Assembly: GCF_039134705.1 (NCBI RefSeq)
Contig: NZ_CP146256.1
Location: 3,472,001-3,536,000, forward strand
Direction: 5' to 3'
Length of the DNA: 64,000 bases
From: Kineothrix sp. IPX-CK
GTDB taxonomy: Bacteria > Bacillota > Clostridia > Lachnospirales > Lachnospiraceae
The notes below the pieces were generated by a model that had not been told where the DNA came from, searched no databases, and saw only the letters and a list, made by a program, of their open reading frames with translations. Shown piece after piece: positions 16,421 to 25,263 of this stretch (position 1 is the stretch's first letter; each line of letters starts with the position of its first letter). Position numbers and translations under genes: made by a program.

Positions 16421-17773
16421 TCAGCTATTCGAGATTCCTTCCACCTTTGCTACTTTCAATCTCCAGTTGATAGGTTTTATCCCTTTGTCGGCGTGTTCTG
16501 CGCAGAAACTATTGTATGATTCCGTCTGTGCCTTGATTAACCGGTTGATTTCTCGTATGCGATCAGCGAATTCTTCCCCTTCAAGTCCAGACGCTTCGAT
16601 AGCATTCTTAACTCGCTTCGTTTTCCTTATCTCGCGCTCCATGCCGCGTTGTTTCTGTTCGAGATTATATTTTTCTTCGTTCGCTTCTTTGTCAATAGTC
16701 TCATTCGTATTGATGTTTACGCCCGGGTAAAAAGCGCCGAAGGAATGTCGGCAGTTGATACCGCATATACCTAACATCTGTCCGTAACCACACTCCGCTA
16801 TGAAGTCCTGGTATTTGCCATTGTCACTCTTTGACCGGAAGAATCCTTTTATCTTATCGAGGAAAGAAAAGGAGCTGCTGTTTTCCTGTATCTCCTGCGG
16901 CGTAGGTTCATACTGTGATAATGCCGGATTGCTCCAGTCTACCCTATATACTTTCCCCTGCCATAAACTATGGTTTGTATAATCGTCACTTTTGGTAACA
17001 CGCGCCCCGACATGTTGTGATACCAACACATGATTAACGCCCATTTCAGCACACCGCGTAAGTACTATATCGCCGTTCGCTTGGTTTACACCGGTTCTGA
17101 CTGCCCTCGCTATAGCAGATTCAATAGAATCATTCCTGCGGCCGTAGTGTACCGTTGTTATCCCCTTGCTTGCCACTTCGTTTATCGCATCCATGATAGC
17201 AGTATCAATACTCACGCCACGCTTTACCAGGAAGAAAGCTCTATCACATGCCTCTATGAAGTCTCTCTGTGCCTCTCCTGCACATGTACGGGTTAGATTA
17301 TAAATCTCTCCGTTGGTGCGCCTATACGCCGATTCTAACACCCTTATTTCCTTGGGAGTCATATTCAATTTGCTTGCATCTTCCGGTATACCGATTCTCT
17401 CAAGTTTAGTTGCCTTGGGAAGATCTATATCAAGTAAGTTTCCTTGCTCCTGCTCGATTTCCACCACTTTTTTAGTAAATACCGCGTTGTCATAAGATAT
17501 TTTTCCGGCAGCATCATAAAAGGCTCGTTTTACTTCCCGTTGGATTCCTGGGAGTTTCTTTTCGATTTCTGATTGCACATCTTCATATACTCCGCCGGCC
17601 GCGATCTGCTTATTGATATCGCTTATGGAGGAAGGGGAGATGTCGACCTTTCCGGTGCTCTCAAACAGTTCCTTTATACGCCTCGCGATACGAGCGACCA
17701 GATATGCATTTACTTCCGATACTTTCTCTTGTGTGGATTCTACAATCCTTGTCAAATATTCCGGTGTTAACAT
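16421..17773 (-). CDS. minor head protein (Phage_min_cap2 / MuF-like)
   Basis: 450 residues. N-terminal helical domain, then SKGITTVHYGRRNDSIESAI, RAVRTGVNQANG and a C-terminal CGYGQMLGICGINCRHSFG, all typical of the Phage_min_cap2 family that follows portal genes in Firmicutes phages. It is thought to occupy the portal vertex and may be injected with DNA. HVLVSQHVGARV is also family-typical. Confidence 0.88.
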   Translation of the reverse strand: MLTPEYLTRIVESTQEKVSEVNAYLVARIARRIKELFESTGKVDISPSSISDINKQIAAGGVYEDVQSEIEKKLPGIQREVKRAFYDAAGKISYDNAVFTKKVVEIEQEQGNLLDIDLPKATKLERIGIPEDASKLNMTPKEIRVLESAYRRTNGEIYNLTRTCAGEAQRDFIEACDRAFFLVKRGVSIDTAIMDAINEVASKGITTVHYGRRNDSIESAIARAVRTGVNQANGDIVLTRCAEMGVNHVLVSQHVGARVTKSDDYTNHSLWQGKVYRVDWSNPALSQYEPTPQEIQENSSSFSFLDKIKGFFRSKSDNGKYQDFIAECGYGQMLGICGINCRHSFGAFYPGVNINTNETIDKEANEEKYNLEQKQRGMEREIRKTKRVKNAIEASGLEGEEFADRIREINRLIKAQTESYNSFCAEHADKGIKPINWRLKVAKVEGISNS

Positions 17774-17782
17774 CTATGTACC

Positions 17783-18280
17783 TCACTTAACGGCATTCTT
17801 TACTACTTTAACCCATTGTTTATGGTGATTCTGATAAGCCGCTTCATCCCAATGAGCTTCCGCACCGTCTCTGCCGTAGAACAGTGGTTCATTGCTCGGT
17901 ATCTTTGTTACGCCCTCACGGGACCAGAATCCATAATCAGGATTATAAAAAGCTCCTATCTCATATAGCGGGTCTACATACTTAATTCCCTCGTATTGGT
18001 AATGACCGTAGTCGGAATCTGGTGGATATAAATATACTTCCCCCCTCACGGTGGCATTAATAGCGCCCGTCTCGGAAATTAAATTACCGGTGTCCATTGG
18101 CATGTATTTGCTTACGTCATTCCATACTTGGGCGTCAAGTGCGTCTTGGGCGATATCCAGCTTCTTGCCAATTCCCTCCATATCCAGAGTGATGTTAAGG
18201 GATATCCCGTTACCGCCTTTTTTGTAATTCATATTCACTTTCTTGAACATATTGCGGAAGTGGTTCTTCGATACTCCCAT
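17783..18280 (-). CDS. minor capsid protein (Minor_capsid_2-like)
   Basis: 165 residues from the ATG at 18280 with AGGAGAG four bases upstream. The middle has MPMDTGNLISETGAINATVR, then DYGHYQYEG, and the end has AEAHWDEAAYQNHHKQWVK. This DTGNL ... HYQYEG ... W-E-A-K-W order is the Minor_capsid_2 family pattern. Usually the gene lies later in the connector cluster; here it is between portal and min_cap2. Confidence 0.7.
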   Translation of the reverse strand: MGVSKNHFRNMFKKVNMNYKKGGNGISLNITLDMEGIGKKLDIAQDALDAQVWNDVSKYMPMDTGNLISETGAINATVRGEVYLYPPDSDYGHYQYEGIKYVDPLYEIGAFYNPDYGFWSREGVTKIPSNEPLFYGRDGAEAHWDEAAYQNHHKQWVKVVKNAVK

Positions 18281-18291
18281 ACCACTCTCTC

Positions 18292-18567
18292 CTATTCCAT
18301 TTTACACAATGGACTCTCATAGTGCCCCTTTAATCGTTCGATATTCAATTCTGCAGCGCCATTTATTTTCTTACTACGTATCTCTGCTATTTTGGCTTCA
18401 TTTTCTTGCCTTATGCTATCCCTTATAGCGCGGCATCTGGATTCATGGGCGCAATATATACATGTGCGCCTTTGCTCACCGCTGAATAGATTATATTCTA
18501 TAGTTTCCGTTTCAACTTCTAATTCTCTACAGTTCTCACAATATGGTTCAAATCTAGTAGTTATCAT
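18292..18567 (-). CDS. small zinc-ribbon-like protein
   Basis: 91 residues with CENC (about 10-13) and CIYCAHESRC (about 36-45), a likely zinc-binding site, followed by a charged helical tail. The gene overlaps the portal stop by four bases (ATGA). Found between portal and minor head genes in related phages; function unknown. Confidence 0.65.
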   Translation of the reverse strand: MITTRFEPYCENCRELEVETETIEYNLFSGEQRRTCIYCAHESRCRAIRDSIRQENEAKIAEIRSKKINGAAELNIERLKGHYESPLCKME

Positions 18568-20033
18568 TCAAATAATCCCTCCTTCTCCGTTTTCTTATTC
18601 TCCTCGTTAGCTTGCGCAACCATTTCCCTTGCTTCCTCCTCTGAAAACCCCTCATACTCTATGAGATACCTGATTTTGCTATATAGTCCATCTCTTACGA
18701 GTTGATAAGCGCGGGTGCGATCCTGCTCAAAAGTAGAAAGTAAATCTTTAAAGTAGAATATATCCTCATCCGGCGTATTATCGTCCAATGCGTTCACATA
18801 CCCGCTCGGCATCTGATAAAACACGTCACAGTATTTATCCAGTGCGTAGATGAGGTCTTTAATTGCCGATTTAAGAGCTGTCCTCATATCAGTTATGGTT
18901 TCTATCGTCTCGCTATCGTCCGATTCAATTTGTGTAGCGGTAACACGCCCTTCCTTACGATCCATTACAAATTGTCCTTGCGAGAACCCCGCCTTTGTAG
19001 ATATCATGGAAAGTATGGAGTTCATATCCGCGACACGTTGTTCGGTTAGCAACGTTGCCACATGCTCATCTATGTTTCCTCCGTCCTCGGTTCCCTGTGC
19101 GAGTTCTTGCACAAATCGAGGGAGCTTGATAGGTTTGCCATTGGGGTTTTGCTTATCCCTCGGTCCCTTGATGAGTCTTTGAGACACAAACGTCATATGT
19201 CGGCTATCGTATACTTCATCAGTTTTACGGCTCCATGCTACGTCCAGTGCTTCCAATTCTTTAAGACAGTTGGAGAATATCGCCACACCCTCCGGAGAGG
19301 CATAATCAATTGTGTTATTGTACGGCATCTTGAAATATCCGAATAAAGGCTTTTCTACATTAGAGAGTGTCGTAATAGGCTGTATACATTTCCATTCGTC
19401 TACGCTGGTAAGCTGTACCTCATTCCCTAATGCTTCGCTTGACTGGCTTCTATATGCTCTGTTCTCAATGCTGTAGGCACGTACCGTCTCGCCCTCTTCC
19501 ACCGCCACATCCTCGAAGTGATGATATTCGAGACGAGTGTAAAATGTATCTCCTTTTTGCAGCCGATCAATAAATATTGCTCCTAGAATATCTCCATTGG
19601 AGTTACGGTCTGTCACTGCAAAGTCCCCAGGCATCATGTAATCAATTGCACTGGCCGGATTATATGTACCGTTAGGCTTAAAGATAATACCCCCTACGCC
19701 GCAGGCATCCTCTACCTTATCCCGGATAGATTTATCAACCATAGCCTTTATGCATTTGTTGATGTAATCAGCCCTCTCGGAACCCGATACCGTAACCTTG
19801 ATATCAAGACAGGTCTTTTTTGATGTGTAATAGCAGAGGAATTTTGCAAAATTGATCGTCTCAATGCCGCCCTCTTTATCCACCCATGCCGGAGTACCGT
19901 TAATCACATTGAGCCATCTACTCTGCGCTGCTTCCATCATGGCAGATGATACGATATCAACGTTAAATTGCTTCTCTGCTTCGCTTTTAAAAAGATTCAT
20001 GAACCATGCCCTCACTCTGTTAAACAATCCCAT
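18564..20033 (-). CDS. portal protein (SPP1/Gp6 family)
   Basis: 489 residues, the usual size. It has the N-terminal WLNVINGTPAW region, ICYYTSKK-type strand, DFAVTDRNSNGDILGAIFID, the long helical stem segment (QIESDDSETIETITDMRTAL) and a C-terminal coiled tail (EEEAREMVAQANEENKKTEK). These fit the SPP1-type portal family. It forms the dodecameric ring through which the terminase pumps DNA. Confidence 0.9.
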   Translation of the reverse strand: MGLFNRVRAWFMNLFKSEAEKQFNVDIVSSAMMEAAQSRWLNVINGTPAWVDKEGGIETINFAKFLCYYTSKKTCLDIKVTVSGSERADYINKCIKAMVDKSIRDKVEDACGVGGIIFKPNGTYNPASAIDYMMPGDFAVTDRNSNGDILGAIFIDRLQKGDTFYTRLEYHHFEDVAVEEGETVRAYSIENRAYRSQSSEALGNEVQLTSVDEWKCIQPITTLSNVEKPLFGYFKMPYNNTIDYASPEGVAIFSNCLKELEALDVAWSRKTDEVYDSRHMTFVSQRLIKGPRDKQNPNGKPIKLPRFVQELAQGTEDGGNIDEHVATLLTEQRVADMNSILSMISTKAGFSQGQFVMDRKEGRVTATQIESDDSETIETITDMRTALKSAIKDLIYALDKYCDVFYQMPSGYVNALDDNTPDEDIFYFKDLLSTFEQDRTRAYQLVRDGLYSKIRYLIEYEGFSEEEAREMVAQANEENKKTEKEGLFE

Positions 20034-20043
20034 ACCGCACCGC

Positions 20044-20235
20044 CTATAATTTAATGCCGAAAGTGTTTTCTTTCAAAAACACCTTACCGTCAATAGCGTT
20101 AAAATACGGTTCCGTATCGCCGTATATTTTAAAATCAAAGTCTTTATGCATAATACCTTTGCCCCCATTCTCGATAGGGATGCATGCAACCACTTCATTC
20201 GTTTCCTTTTTGAATACGCACACTTTTACGCTCAT
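20044..20235 (-). CDS. small hypothetical protein between portal and peptidase-like genes
   Basis: 63 residues, MSVKVCVFKKETNEVVACIP at the start; likely a small beta fold. It is transcribed with the packaging genes, 10 bases after its neighbour. No family recognised. Confidence 0.6.
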   Translation of the reverse strand: MSVKVCVFKKETNEVVACIPIENGGKGIMHKDFDFKIYGDTEPYFNAIDGKVFLKENTFGIKL

Positions 20236-20244
20236 GCCGTCTCC

Positions 20245-20994
20245 CTATAATATGTCTAACTCTGCAAATACCCTATATATCTTAGGAGATTGAAGAGCCA
20301 ACCAGTCAACCATCTCTTCATTGACCGCCCACGCGTTACATTCGGCACTATTCTGTATAAGACCTGACTCGAACAAGAATGCGTGTATTATTTCATGACG
20401 TAGTATATTTCCTCTTTGGTATCTTTGAATCTCAATTGGTTCGACCTTCCAATCATCGTCCGTATTAAGATCCTCTATGACGATTTTCTTCGCAGAAAAG
20501 AAGCAATAACCACTCCTATTCTTCCCTTTCAACTCCGGCTGGTCGAAATCTTCTTCTGATATCTCGTATTTTGTGCCGAGAATGTTTACGGTAGTTTTCG
20601 CTATTGAACCATCTAACGGAACTTCTCTTCCTTTTTCATCGTATAATTTCAGCACTCCGTTTTCCATGTCACTTCCTCCCGACATTATTGCGGCTCCTTT
20701 AATCCATCGTGTATCTCCCAGCGCACTATCCACTGCATTACTAACCGTTTCCGCTATCCCCTTACTAATTCCTACCGGAATAAACATTTGTTCATCCGTG
20801 TCCCCCTGTGCTTTTTTACCTTTTTCGAATTTTCCCACTAACTCCCCCGGATTCTCCATAAACAATTCCAGTTCTTCCACGCTGGGCACATTCGTTTTTT
20901 CGTTTTCCATAAGCCAACCGATGTCGGATGAGTTTTGCAGCCACTGTTTATAGTTTTCCTTTCCTCGCTCGCTTAGCATTTCTAAATTAATCAT
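20245..20994 (-). CDS. HExxH metallopeptidase-like protein with N-terminal extension
   Basis: 249 residues. The C-terminal half carries LRHEIIHAFLFESGL (about 200-214), a zinc-binding HExxH site, followed by WAVNEEMVDWLALQSPKIY, a pattern common in short phage proteins of this type. Residues 1-100 form an extra region (SDIGWLMENEKTNVPSVEE) not seen in the short forms I know, including PVGISKGIAETVSNAVDSAL. Located between terminase and portal. The substrate is unknown; it may act on head proteins or be only structural. Confidence 0.7.
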   Translation of the reverse strand: MINLEMLSERGKENYKQWLQNSSDIGWLMENEKTNVPSVEELELFMENPGELVGKFEKGKKAQGDTDEQMFIPVGISKGIAETVSNAVDSALGDTRWIKGAAIMSGGSDMENGVLKLYDEKGREVPLDGSIAKTTVNILGTKYEISEEDFDQPELKGKNRSGYCFFSAKKIVIEDLNTDDDWKVEPIEIQRYQRGNILRHEIIHAFLFESGLIQNSAECNAWAVNEEMVDWLALQSPKIYRVFAELDIL

Positions 20995-21037
20995 TCTTCC
21001 TACCCATTTCTTATCGTTGTTATGTTTTCATTGAAAC

Positions 21038-21054
21038 GTCCGAAAAAATCGGAC
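21038..21054 (-). other. short hairpin after the terminase stop
   Basis: GTCCGA-TTTTT-TCGGAC on the minus strand, 12 bases downstream of the large terminase gene. No T-run follows. Possibly an mRNA processing or stabilising element. Confidence 0.45.
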
Positions 21055-21066
21055 AGTTGAATTTCT

Positions 21067-22725
21067 CTATTCCTCATCGTCATCGGGTTCCCATTCTTCT
21101 TCGTTATCCTCATCCGTATAATTATCATCGAATAACGTATCATTGCGGCGGGATTCCATGATATCGCGGTTAAGCCCATATATAAGAGCCATAACACAAT
21201 CCTCGCCCAGCTTCGGGTACTCACTGCTGAACGTGCCGTCCGCAAGCTGTTCATGCTCCAGCGTGGTTAACTCTTTCTTAAGATTCGGACATCTATCCGG
21301 GTCTACAACAATCTTTGTGGTTTCCTGAAGCCATTCCCAGCAGTAATCACGGCCTTTGCCATTTCCCCACCGTTTCTTAGCGCCTATTACGTTAAATCCC
21401 CAATCCCTCATCTCGTTGATACTGTCCGGTCTTGCGGAATCGGCTATGATCTCCACATCCATAAATTTTTTTATCTTACGGGCAAAGGTGGAGTTTTTGC
21501 ATCTCTTGGAAAACACCTCTCTTACGCAGTACAGTACATCGGCATCTGAATCATAGTATGACTGTATGAATGTTTGTGGATGCTCATATCCGAAGTCAAG
21601 GCCATAACTGAAATAGTCCATATTCTCTATTTCTTCATCCGTAATTGCCCTCACTTCTACATTTTCGAATATCGCGCCGCCGGTTCCGGTTACCAACCCA
21701 AGGTAGTTATTATCGTAATATCTCGGCTTGTGTTTTTTAAACTGCTCCGCTCTATCAAAGAAGCGTTGTCCCAACCATTTAACCGGAACGTTATAATAGT
21801 ACGAATGGCATATGTATGTACCCTCTTTTTTTCTACACTTTTCCACGTATTCATTCATAAAGTTATTGGCTGACTTGGGAGGGTTAAACACCTTTACATC
21901 AATAGCCGGTGTGTCTGATCGTAGAAACGTGTCCTCGATGTTGTCCATCTGTTCCAGACCTGCCATCTCGTCACACTCTTCGTGGATCAGGAGTTTTACA
22001 TATCCAAAAGAGAGGTTATATGACTTTAAGCTGATAGGCTTATCCGCGCCTACGAATATTACACACTGCCCTGTCCTCTTATACTTAGCCATCATAGGGG
22101 ATGTGGTAAACTCCCACTCATCCAGCCTTTCATGCCGTATGATGGTTTTCATAAACTGGTTATATACAGAACCACGGAGGTCTGTTTTATATCGCCTGGT
22201 ATATACTACATGCGCCTGCGGATCGTTATATATGGTTTCCTCTGCAACCGCCGCCCAAAAGTTAGATTTAATAGAGCCACGACCGCCTTTAGATATAATC
22301 TCCCTGATATTTTCTGTGCCGTCAAAGGCGGCATGTATCTTGCGGTATACTTCAACAAAATCTACCGTGATATCCGTAATGGGGATAGTATATCTTGCTT
22401 TCCCCTCTTTCCCCGCGTCTCGCTCTGCCAATCCCGTGATGCACTCAAAGGCTTTTGTATTACCTGTGGCAGCCGCCTTGATCTGTCCAGCTATCATGTA
22501 AGCTGTTGCATTCATATCCTCCGGGTCTATATCATCCACATTGATTCCTGACCGCTTAATAGCTACTTTTGCAGTGTCGGTAATCTTTTGATTGAGCATC
22601 ATGGCTGTTAATTCTTCGAGTGTCTTTTTCTTTCTCCTCGCTTCCGCACTAGCCTTGCCGCCCTTTTTACCTATTTCCCGTGCTTTCTCCGAGGTTAAGG
22701 TAATCAAGTTATCTTTTCCCGCCAT
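21067..22725 (-). CDS. terminase large subunit with small-subunit-like N-terminus
   Basis: 552 residues. Residues about 130-400 form the ATPase: Walker A as GGRGSIKSN, with Ile in place of the usual Gly, and Walker B as LLIHEECDE. The nuclease follows with GLDFGYEHP, IIADSARPDS and a late acidic residue. The first 110 residues contain KKGGKASAEARRKKKTLEEL and ITDTAKVAIKRSG, which look like the KGG-type region of small terminases. No separate small terminase gene is visible, so this may be a TerS-TerL fusion. The C-terminus is very acidic. Confidence 0.85.
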   Translation of the reverse strand: MAGKDNLITLTSEKAREIGKKGGKASAEARRKKKTLEELTAMMLNQKITDTAKVAIKRSGINVDDIDPEDMNATAYMIAGQIKAAATGNTKAFECITGLAERDAGKEGKARYTIPITDITVDFVEVYRKIHAAFDGTENIREIISKGGRGSIKSNFWAAVAEETIYNDPQAHVVYTRRYKTDLRGSVYNQFMKTIIRHERLDEWEFTTSPMMAKYKRTGQCVIFVGADKPISLKSYNLSFGYVKLLIHEECDEMAGLEQMDNIEDTFLRSDTPAIDVKVFNPPKSANNFMNEYVEKCRKKEGTYICHSYYYNVPVKWLGQRFFDRAEQFKKHKPRYYDNNYLGLVTGTGGAIFENVEVRAITDEEIENMDYFSYGLDFGYEHPQTFIQSYYDSDADVLYCVREVFSKRCKNSTFARKIKKFMDVEIIADSARPDSINEMRDWGFNVIGAKKRWGNGKGRDYCWEWLQETTKIVVDPDRCPNLKKELTTLEHEQLADGTFSSEYPKLGEDCVMALIYGLNRDIMESRRNDTLFDDNYTDEDNEEEWEPDDDEE

Positions 22726-22728
22726 AGA

Positions 22729-23319
22729 CTACACCTCTCCGCATATATCCTCTATTTGTGCATCCGGCATATTCCACCTTGTCCCTAATCTATCTAAAAT
22801 ACTATGGAAATCCTCCACCTCATGAGGCATTAGTTTATACTCTGCTTTAAGAGTGCGCTCATTTATTCCTATATGCCGTAATTCATGCCATAAAAGCGCC
22901 TTTACCTGATTATCACTCAGCATCATTATGTTAGGCTCGTACAGTGTGATAATAAAATCAAAAGGGATAAAGCTCTGATAGATGTCGTTTACCTTCCGAC
23001 AATCCCCGTATATAATCCTGCCGTCCTTTACCTTCGCTTCGTATGATTTCACATAGCCGACCTTTATATCCAGTTCCTTTATGAACGCGAGCTCCTCAAT
23101 AGAATCTATCACCTTACTGGCTATCTCTCCGTATTCTTTACATTCCTCGGCATCCTCAATACTAAGCCACTGTCTATGTTCGTCTACGAATGTCTGCGCT
23201 ATCTGCTTCTTACTATCGTCATAAACTGAGAATAATTCGTTCATGGCTGAGCAGTAGCATCTATTCTGTTTGCAATTATCTTCATTTAAGCATCCACTGC
23301 ATAATTCTGCTCTTGCCAT
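22729..23319 (-). CDS. putative phage metallopeptidase
   Basis: 196 residues. A cysteine-rich start (CSGCLNEDNCKQNRCYC) is followed by the core with LLWHELRHIG (HExxH) at about residues 144-153 and LMPHEVEDFHSILDRLGTRW at 164-183, the signature of the PhageMetallopep family. It lies immediately upstream of the terminase, three bases apart. The role in the phage is not known. The cysteine cluster may bind a second metal. Confidence 0.75.
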   Translation of the reverse strand: MARAELCSGCLNEDNCKQNRCYCSAMNELFSVYDDSKKQIAQTFVDEHRQWLSIEDAEECKEYGEIASKVIDSIEELAFIKELDIKVGYVKSYEAKVKDGRIIYGDCRKVNDIYQSFIPFDFIITLYEPNIMMLSDNQVKALLWHELRHIGINERTLKAEYKLMPHEVEDFHSILDRLGTRWNMPDAQIEDICGEV

Positions 23320-23322
23320 AAT

Positions 23323-23580
23323 CTACGCTCCAAACATTAAGAATCTATCCTTGAATAGTTCCTTTTGAATTTGCTTCTCAATATCATCTTTGTATACGCT
23401 TGTCATAACACCGCCGATATTGATAGTCATTGTCTCTCTCATTGCCGGCATTGCGGCTGATTGCATATTTTCGTTTGACAGTGGTGTTATGTACGCTTCT
23501 GCTTGCATCCGTTTATGACTGCAAGTGTCAACGTATGGACATTTACTACATTTCGTTGCTAATCTCGTTAAGCTTGGCAC
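23323..23580 (-). CDS. small cysteine-containing phage protein
   Basis: 85 residues. I place the start at a GTG (23580), seven bases after GGGGAGG, because the frame's only earlier ATG-like position lies inside the upstream terminator hairpin. It has CSKCPYVDTCSHKRM, a possible zinc site, and ends with KDRFLMFGA. First gene of the packaging operon after the terminator. Function unknown. Confidence 0.65.
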   Translation of the reverse strand: MPSLTRLATKCSKCPYVDTCSHKRMQAEAYITPLSNENMQSAAMPAMRETMTINIGGVMTSVYKDDIEKQIQKELFKDRFLMFGA

Positions 23581-23598
23581 TCCATACCTCCCCAAAAA

Positions 23599-23643
23599 TA
23601 AAAAAGGAGCCAAACAACCGCATTTCTACGATTATCTGACTCC
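23599..23643 (-). terminator. strong terminator separating early and late regions
   Basis: Minus-strand hairpin starting GGAGTCAGATAATCG and closing CGGTTGTTTGGCTCC, about 15 pairs with G-U, followed by six T. It ends the small gene at 23,682-23,828. The late genes begin only 20 bases further, so they probably need either antitermination here or their own promoter. Confidence 0.85.
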
Positions 23644-23681
23644 TATTAGCCGCCACATACACTCGATTGCGTATGCCAATA

Positions 23682-23828
23682 TTATCTTTTTCTTTTATCT
23701 ATCTCATATATCTTTACTGAACCATCTGTACTGCGCTTTATCTCTACGCTCTTTCCCTTAAGTAATATCTGGCAAATGGTTTCCGTTTTGCTTTTAAGTT
23801 CTTCCCTCAAACTCGGGCGATTAATCAT
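23682..23828 (-). CDS. small moron-like protein, VEIK-DG type
   Basis: 48 residues: MINRPSLREELKSKTETICQ then ILLKGKSVEIKRSTDGSVKI and YEIDKRKR. AAAGAAGG precedes the ATG at 23828. It has its own promoter and terminator. It shares the G-[KS]-[SH]-VEIK-DG-I-E-K pattern with the 46-residue protein at 16,180-16,320. The C-terminus is basic and may bind nucleic acid. No family recognised. Confidence 0.75.
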   Translation of the reverse strand: MINRPSLREELKSKTETICQILLKGKSVEIKRSTDGSVKIYEIDKRKR

Positions 23829-23861
23829 ACAGCCTTCTTTCTGCTGATAACTTACAGCTAT

Positions 23862-23890
23862 ATTATACCATTGTTTGGCGCTTATTACAA
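23862..23890 (-). promoter_or_regulatory. promoter of the small gene at 23,682-23,828, possibly of the late operon
   Basis: TTGTAA (23890-23885), 17-base spacer, TATAAT (23867-23862) with an extended -10 TGG. Minus strand. It lies in the only early/late intergenic gap, so if the terminator at 23,599-23,643 is overridden it would feed the late genes. Confidence 0.75.
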
Positions 23891-23965
23891 GTGTTATGTT
23901 TACTCATATTTGATTTTATACTGTATCTACTTAGAATTATAAAACGCTAAAATTTGTTATGTAAA

Positions 23966-24682
23966 CTACATCATTTTCAATGCGCCCTCCGGCTTCTCAC
24001 ACCTCTCAAATTCATATACCCATACCCACGGATTATGCGCCCATGTGTGTTCAGAATCTTTTTTCAGAGTGCTATTCCATAAGTCCACGAAAGCATCACG
24101 GGCGGTCAAATCAAATTCCAAAACATCATCAAACTTTCCGTTTCCGGTTTTATCGTGATAATCAATGCATCCCTCGGCTCTCGCTTGCTCCTCGGTGATA
24201 TCCTGCAACCTCTCTACTCTTACATCTGTAACCTTAAGCCATATGCGGGCTGTTTCTTTTGTTAGCCAGTACGGGGAGATAAAAACTTCGTCGGTATAAT
24301 CGTATTTCGCAAGCCTCTCCCATTCATGAGACGACACTGTGAAATCCATAGCCTTATCATCTGCCTTATAATGCACTCTGACATAGCATGTGCCCTTGTC
24401 GTTCACTCTATGTACGCTCTGCGTTTCCCGCACGTAGAGGATATCGCCCACTTTGTATCCGGGTTTTATGTATTGATTTGCGATTAACTCTCCCATGCTC
24501 CATCCAGAGCTATATCCAAAATCCTCCTCCTGAAGAGTAAAAGTTCCGTCCTCATCCTCAGTGACATATCTTGGTAGCTTTACCAGCCGCCGCGTAACCG
24601 TCTTATTATTTGGAGGCTCTCTCAGTATTGCCTTGACCATATCTCCGTTAAATAGTGCTGGTAATATTCTACTCAATCGCAT
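23966..24682 (-). CDS. ASCH-like domain phage protein
   Basis: 238 residues from the ATG at 24682 (AGGAGG close before it; a TTG six bases later would have better spacing). ILPALFNGDMVKAILREPPN then KTVTRRLVK is the start seen in phage ASCH-like proteins, followed by YVRETQSV and a Trp-rich end (WAHNPWVWVYEFERC). ASCH domains have a PUA-like RNA-binding fold. Last gene of the early operon before the promoter gap. Confidence 0.7.
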   Translation of the reverse strand: MRLSRILPALFNGDMVKAILREPPNNKTVTRRLVKLPRYVTEDEDGTFTLQEEDFGYSSGWSMGELIANQYIKPGYKVGDILYVRETQSVHRVNDKGTCYVRVHYKADDKAMDFTVSSHEWERLAKYDYTDEVFISPYWLTKETARIWLKVTDVRVERLQDITEEQARAEGCIDYHDKTGNGKFDDVLEFDLTARDAFVDLWNSTLKKDSEHTWAHNPWVWVYEFERCEKPEGALKMM

Positions 24683-24938
24683 AACCTCCTTTCGATTTGA
24701 TATACTCACTAATGGCTCTTTCAACAACTTCGATTCTGTCTGCCCTTAAATACCCCATGCACTTATGCGCATCCTCGCCGAGATAATAAGCCAAAACGCC
24801 CCAAGAATCTCCATTTCTAAAAATCGTTGCTTTGTTTCCATTTATTTCAATTTTGTAAAGACCGTTAATCGAACCATCTATATTGCTTTTAAAATGTTCA
24901 AACACGGATACAACCGCAACGCTAACCTCATTACTCAT
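24669..24938 (-). CDS. hypothetical early protein
   Basis: 89 residues from the ATG at 24938. Small alpha/beta protein with LYKIEINGNKATIFRNGDSW. It overlaps both neighbours by a few bases, so it is translated as part of the early operon. No family recognised. Confidence 0.6.
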   Translation of the reverse strand: MSNEVSVAVVSVFEHFKSNIDGSINGLYKIEINGNKATIFRNGDSWGVLAYYLGEDAHKCMGYLRADRIEVVERAISEYIKSKGGYAIE

Positions 24939-25263
24939 CCACTCCACCGCCTTTCACAACGTCCGTACACCACATAATTTCCTTTACAGCGACATCCTGT
25001 GCTTCATCCGTGCTGCTCGGACCGCCAAGAGCCTTTATTTTTTCTTCTAATCGCTCCACAACCTTATCCACGTCATAGGCCGTGGGAACCGCAGATAAAA
25101 AATCAATAACTTTTTCTGCAAAATTATCTCTAATTGAATTCGCGCCGCTATTATCTGCGTCACTATCTCCCCATCCCCCGTTTCCGCAGGGGATTTTTAA
25201 CATTTCACCTATGTCTCTGATTATCTCAATTACAGCCTTACGGCTGATTAAATCATCACTCAT
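24931..25263 (-). CDS. hypothetical phage protein, DLISR type
   Basis: 110 residues. It starts MSDDLISRKAVIEIIRDIG and has PTAYDVDKVVERLEE, a motif repeated across many small proteins in Lachnospiraceae prophages. Function unknown; probably helical. It overlaps the previous gene by four bases. Confidence 0.65.
   Translation of the reverse strand: MSDDLISRKAVIEIIRDIGEMLKIPCGNGGWGDSDADNSGANSIRDNFAEKVIDFLSAVPTAYDVDKVVERLEEKIKALGGPSSTDEAQDVAVKEIMWCTDVVKGGGVDE

Noticed and set aside
21000..21254. 84-codon minus-strand frame overlapping the terminase end
   Set aside because: Shadow frame in the last part of the terminase gene, without a proper start.
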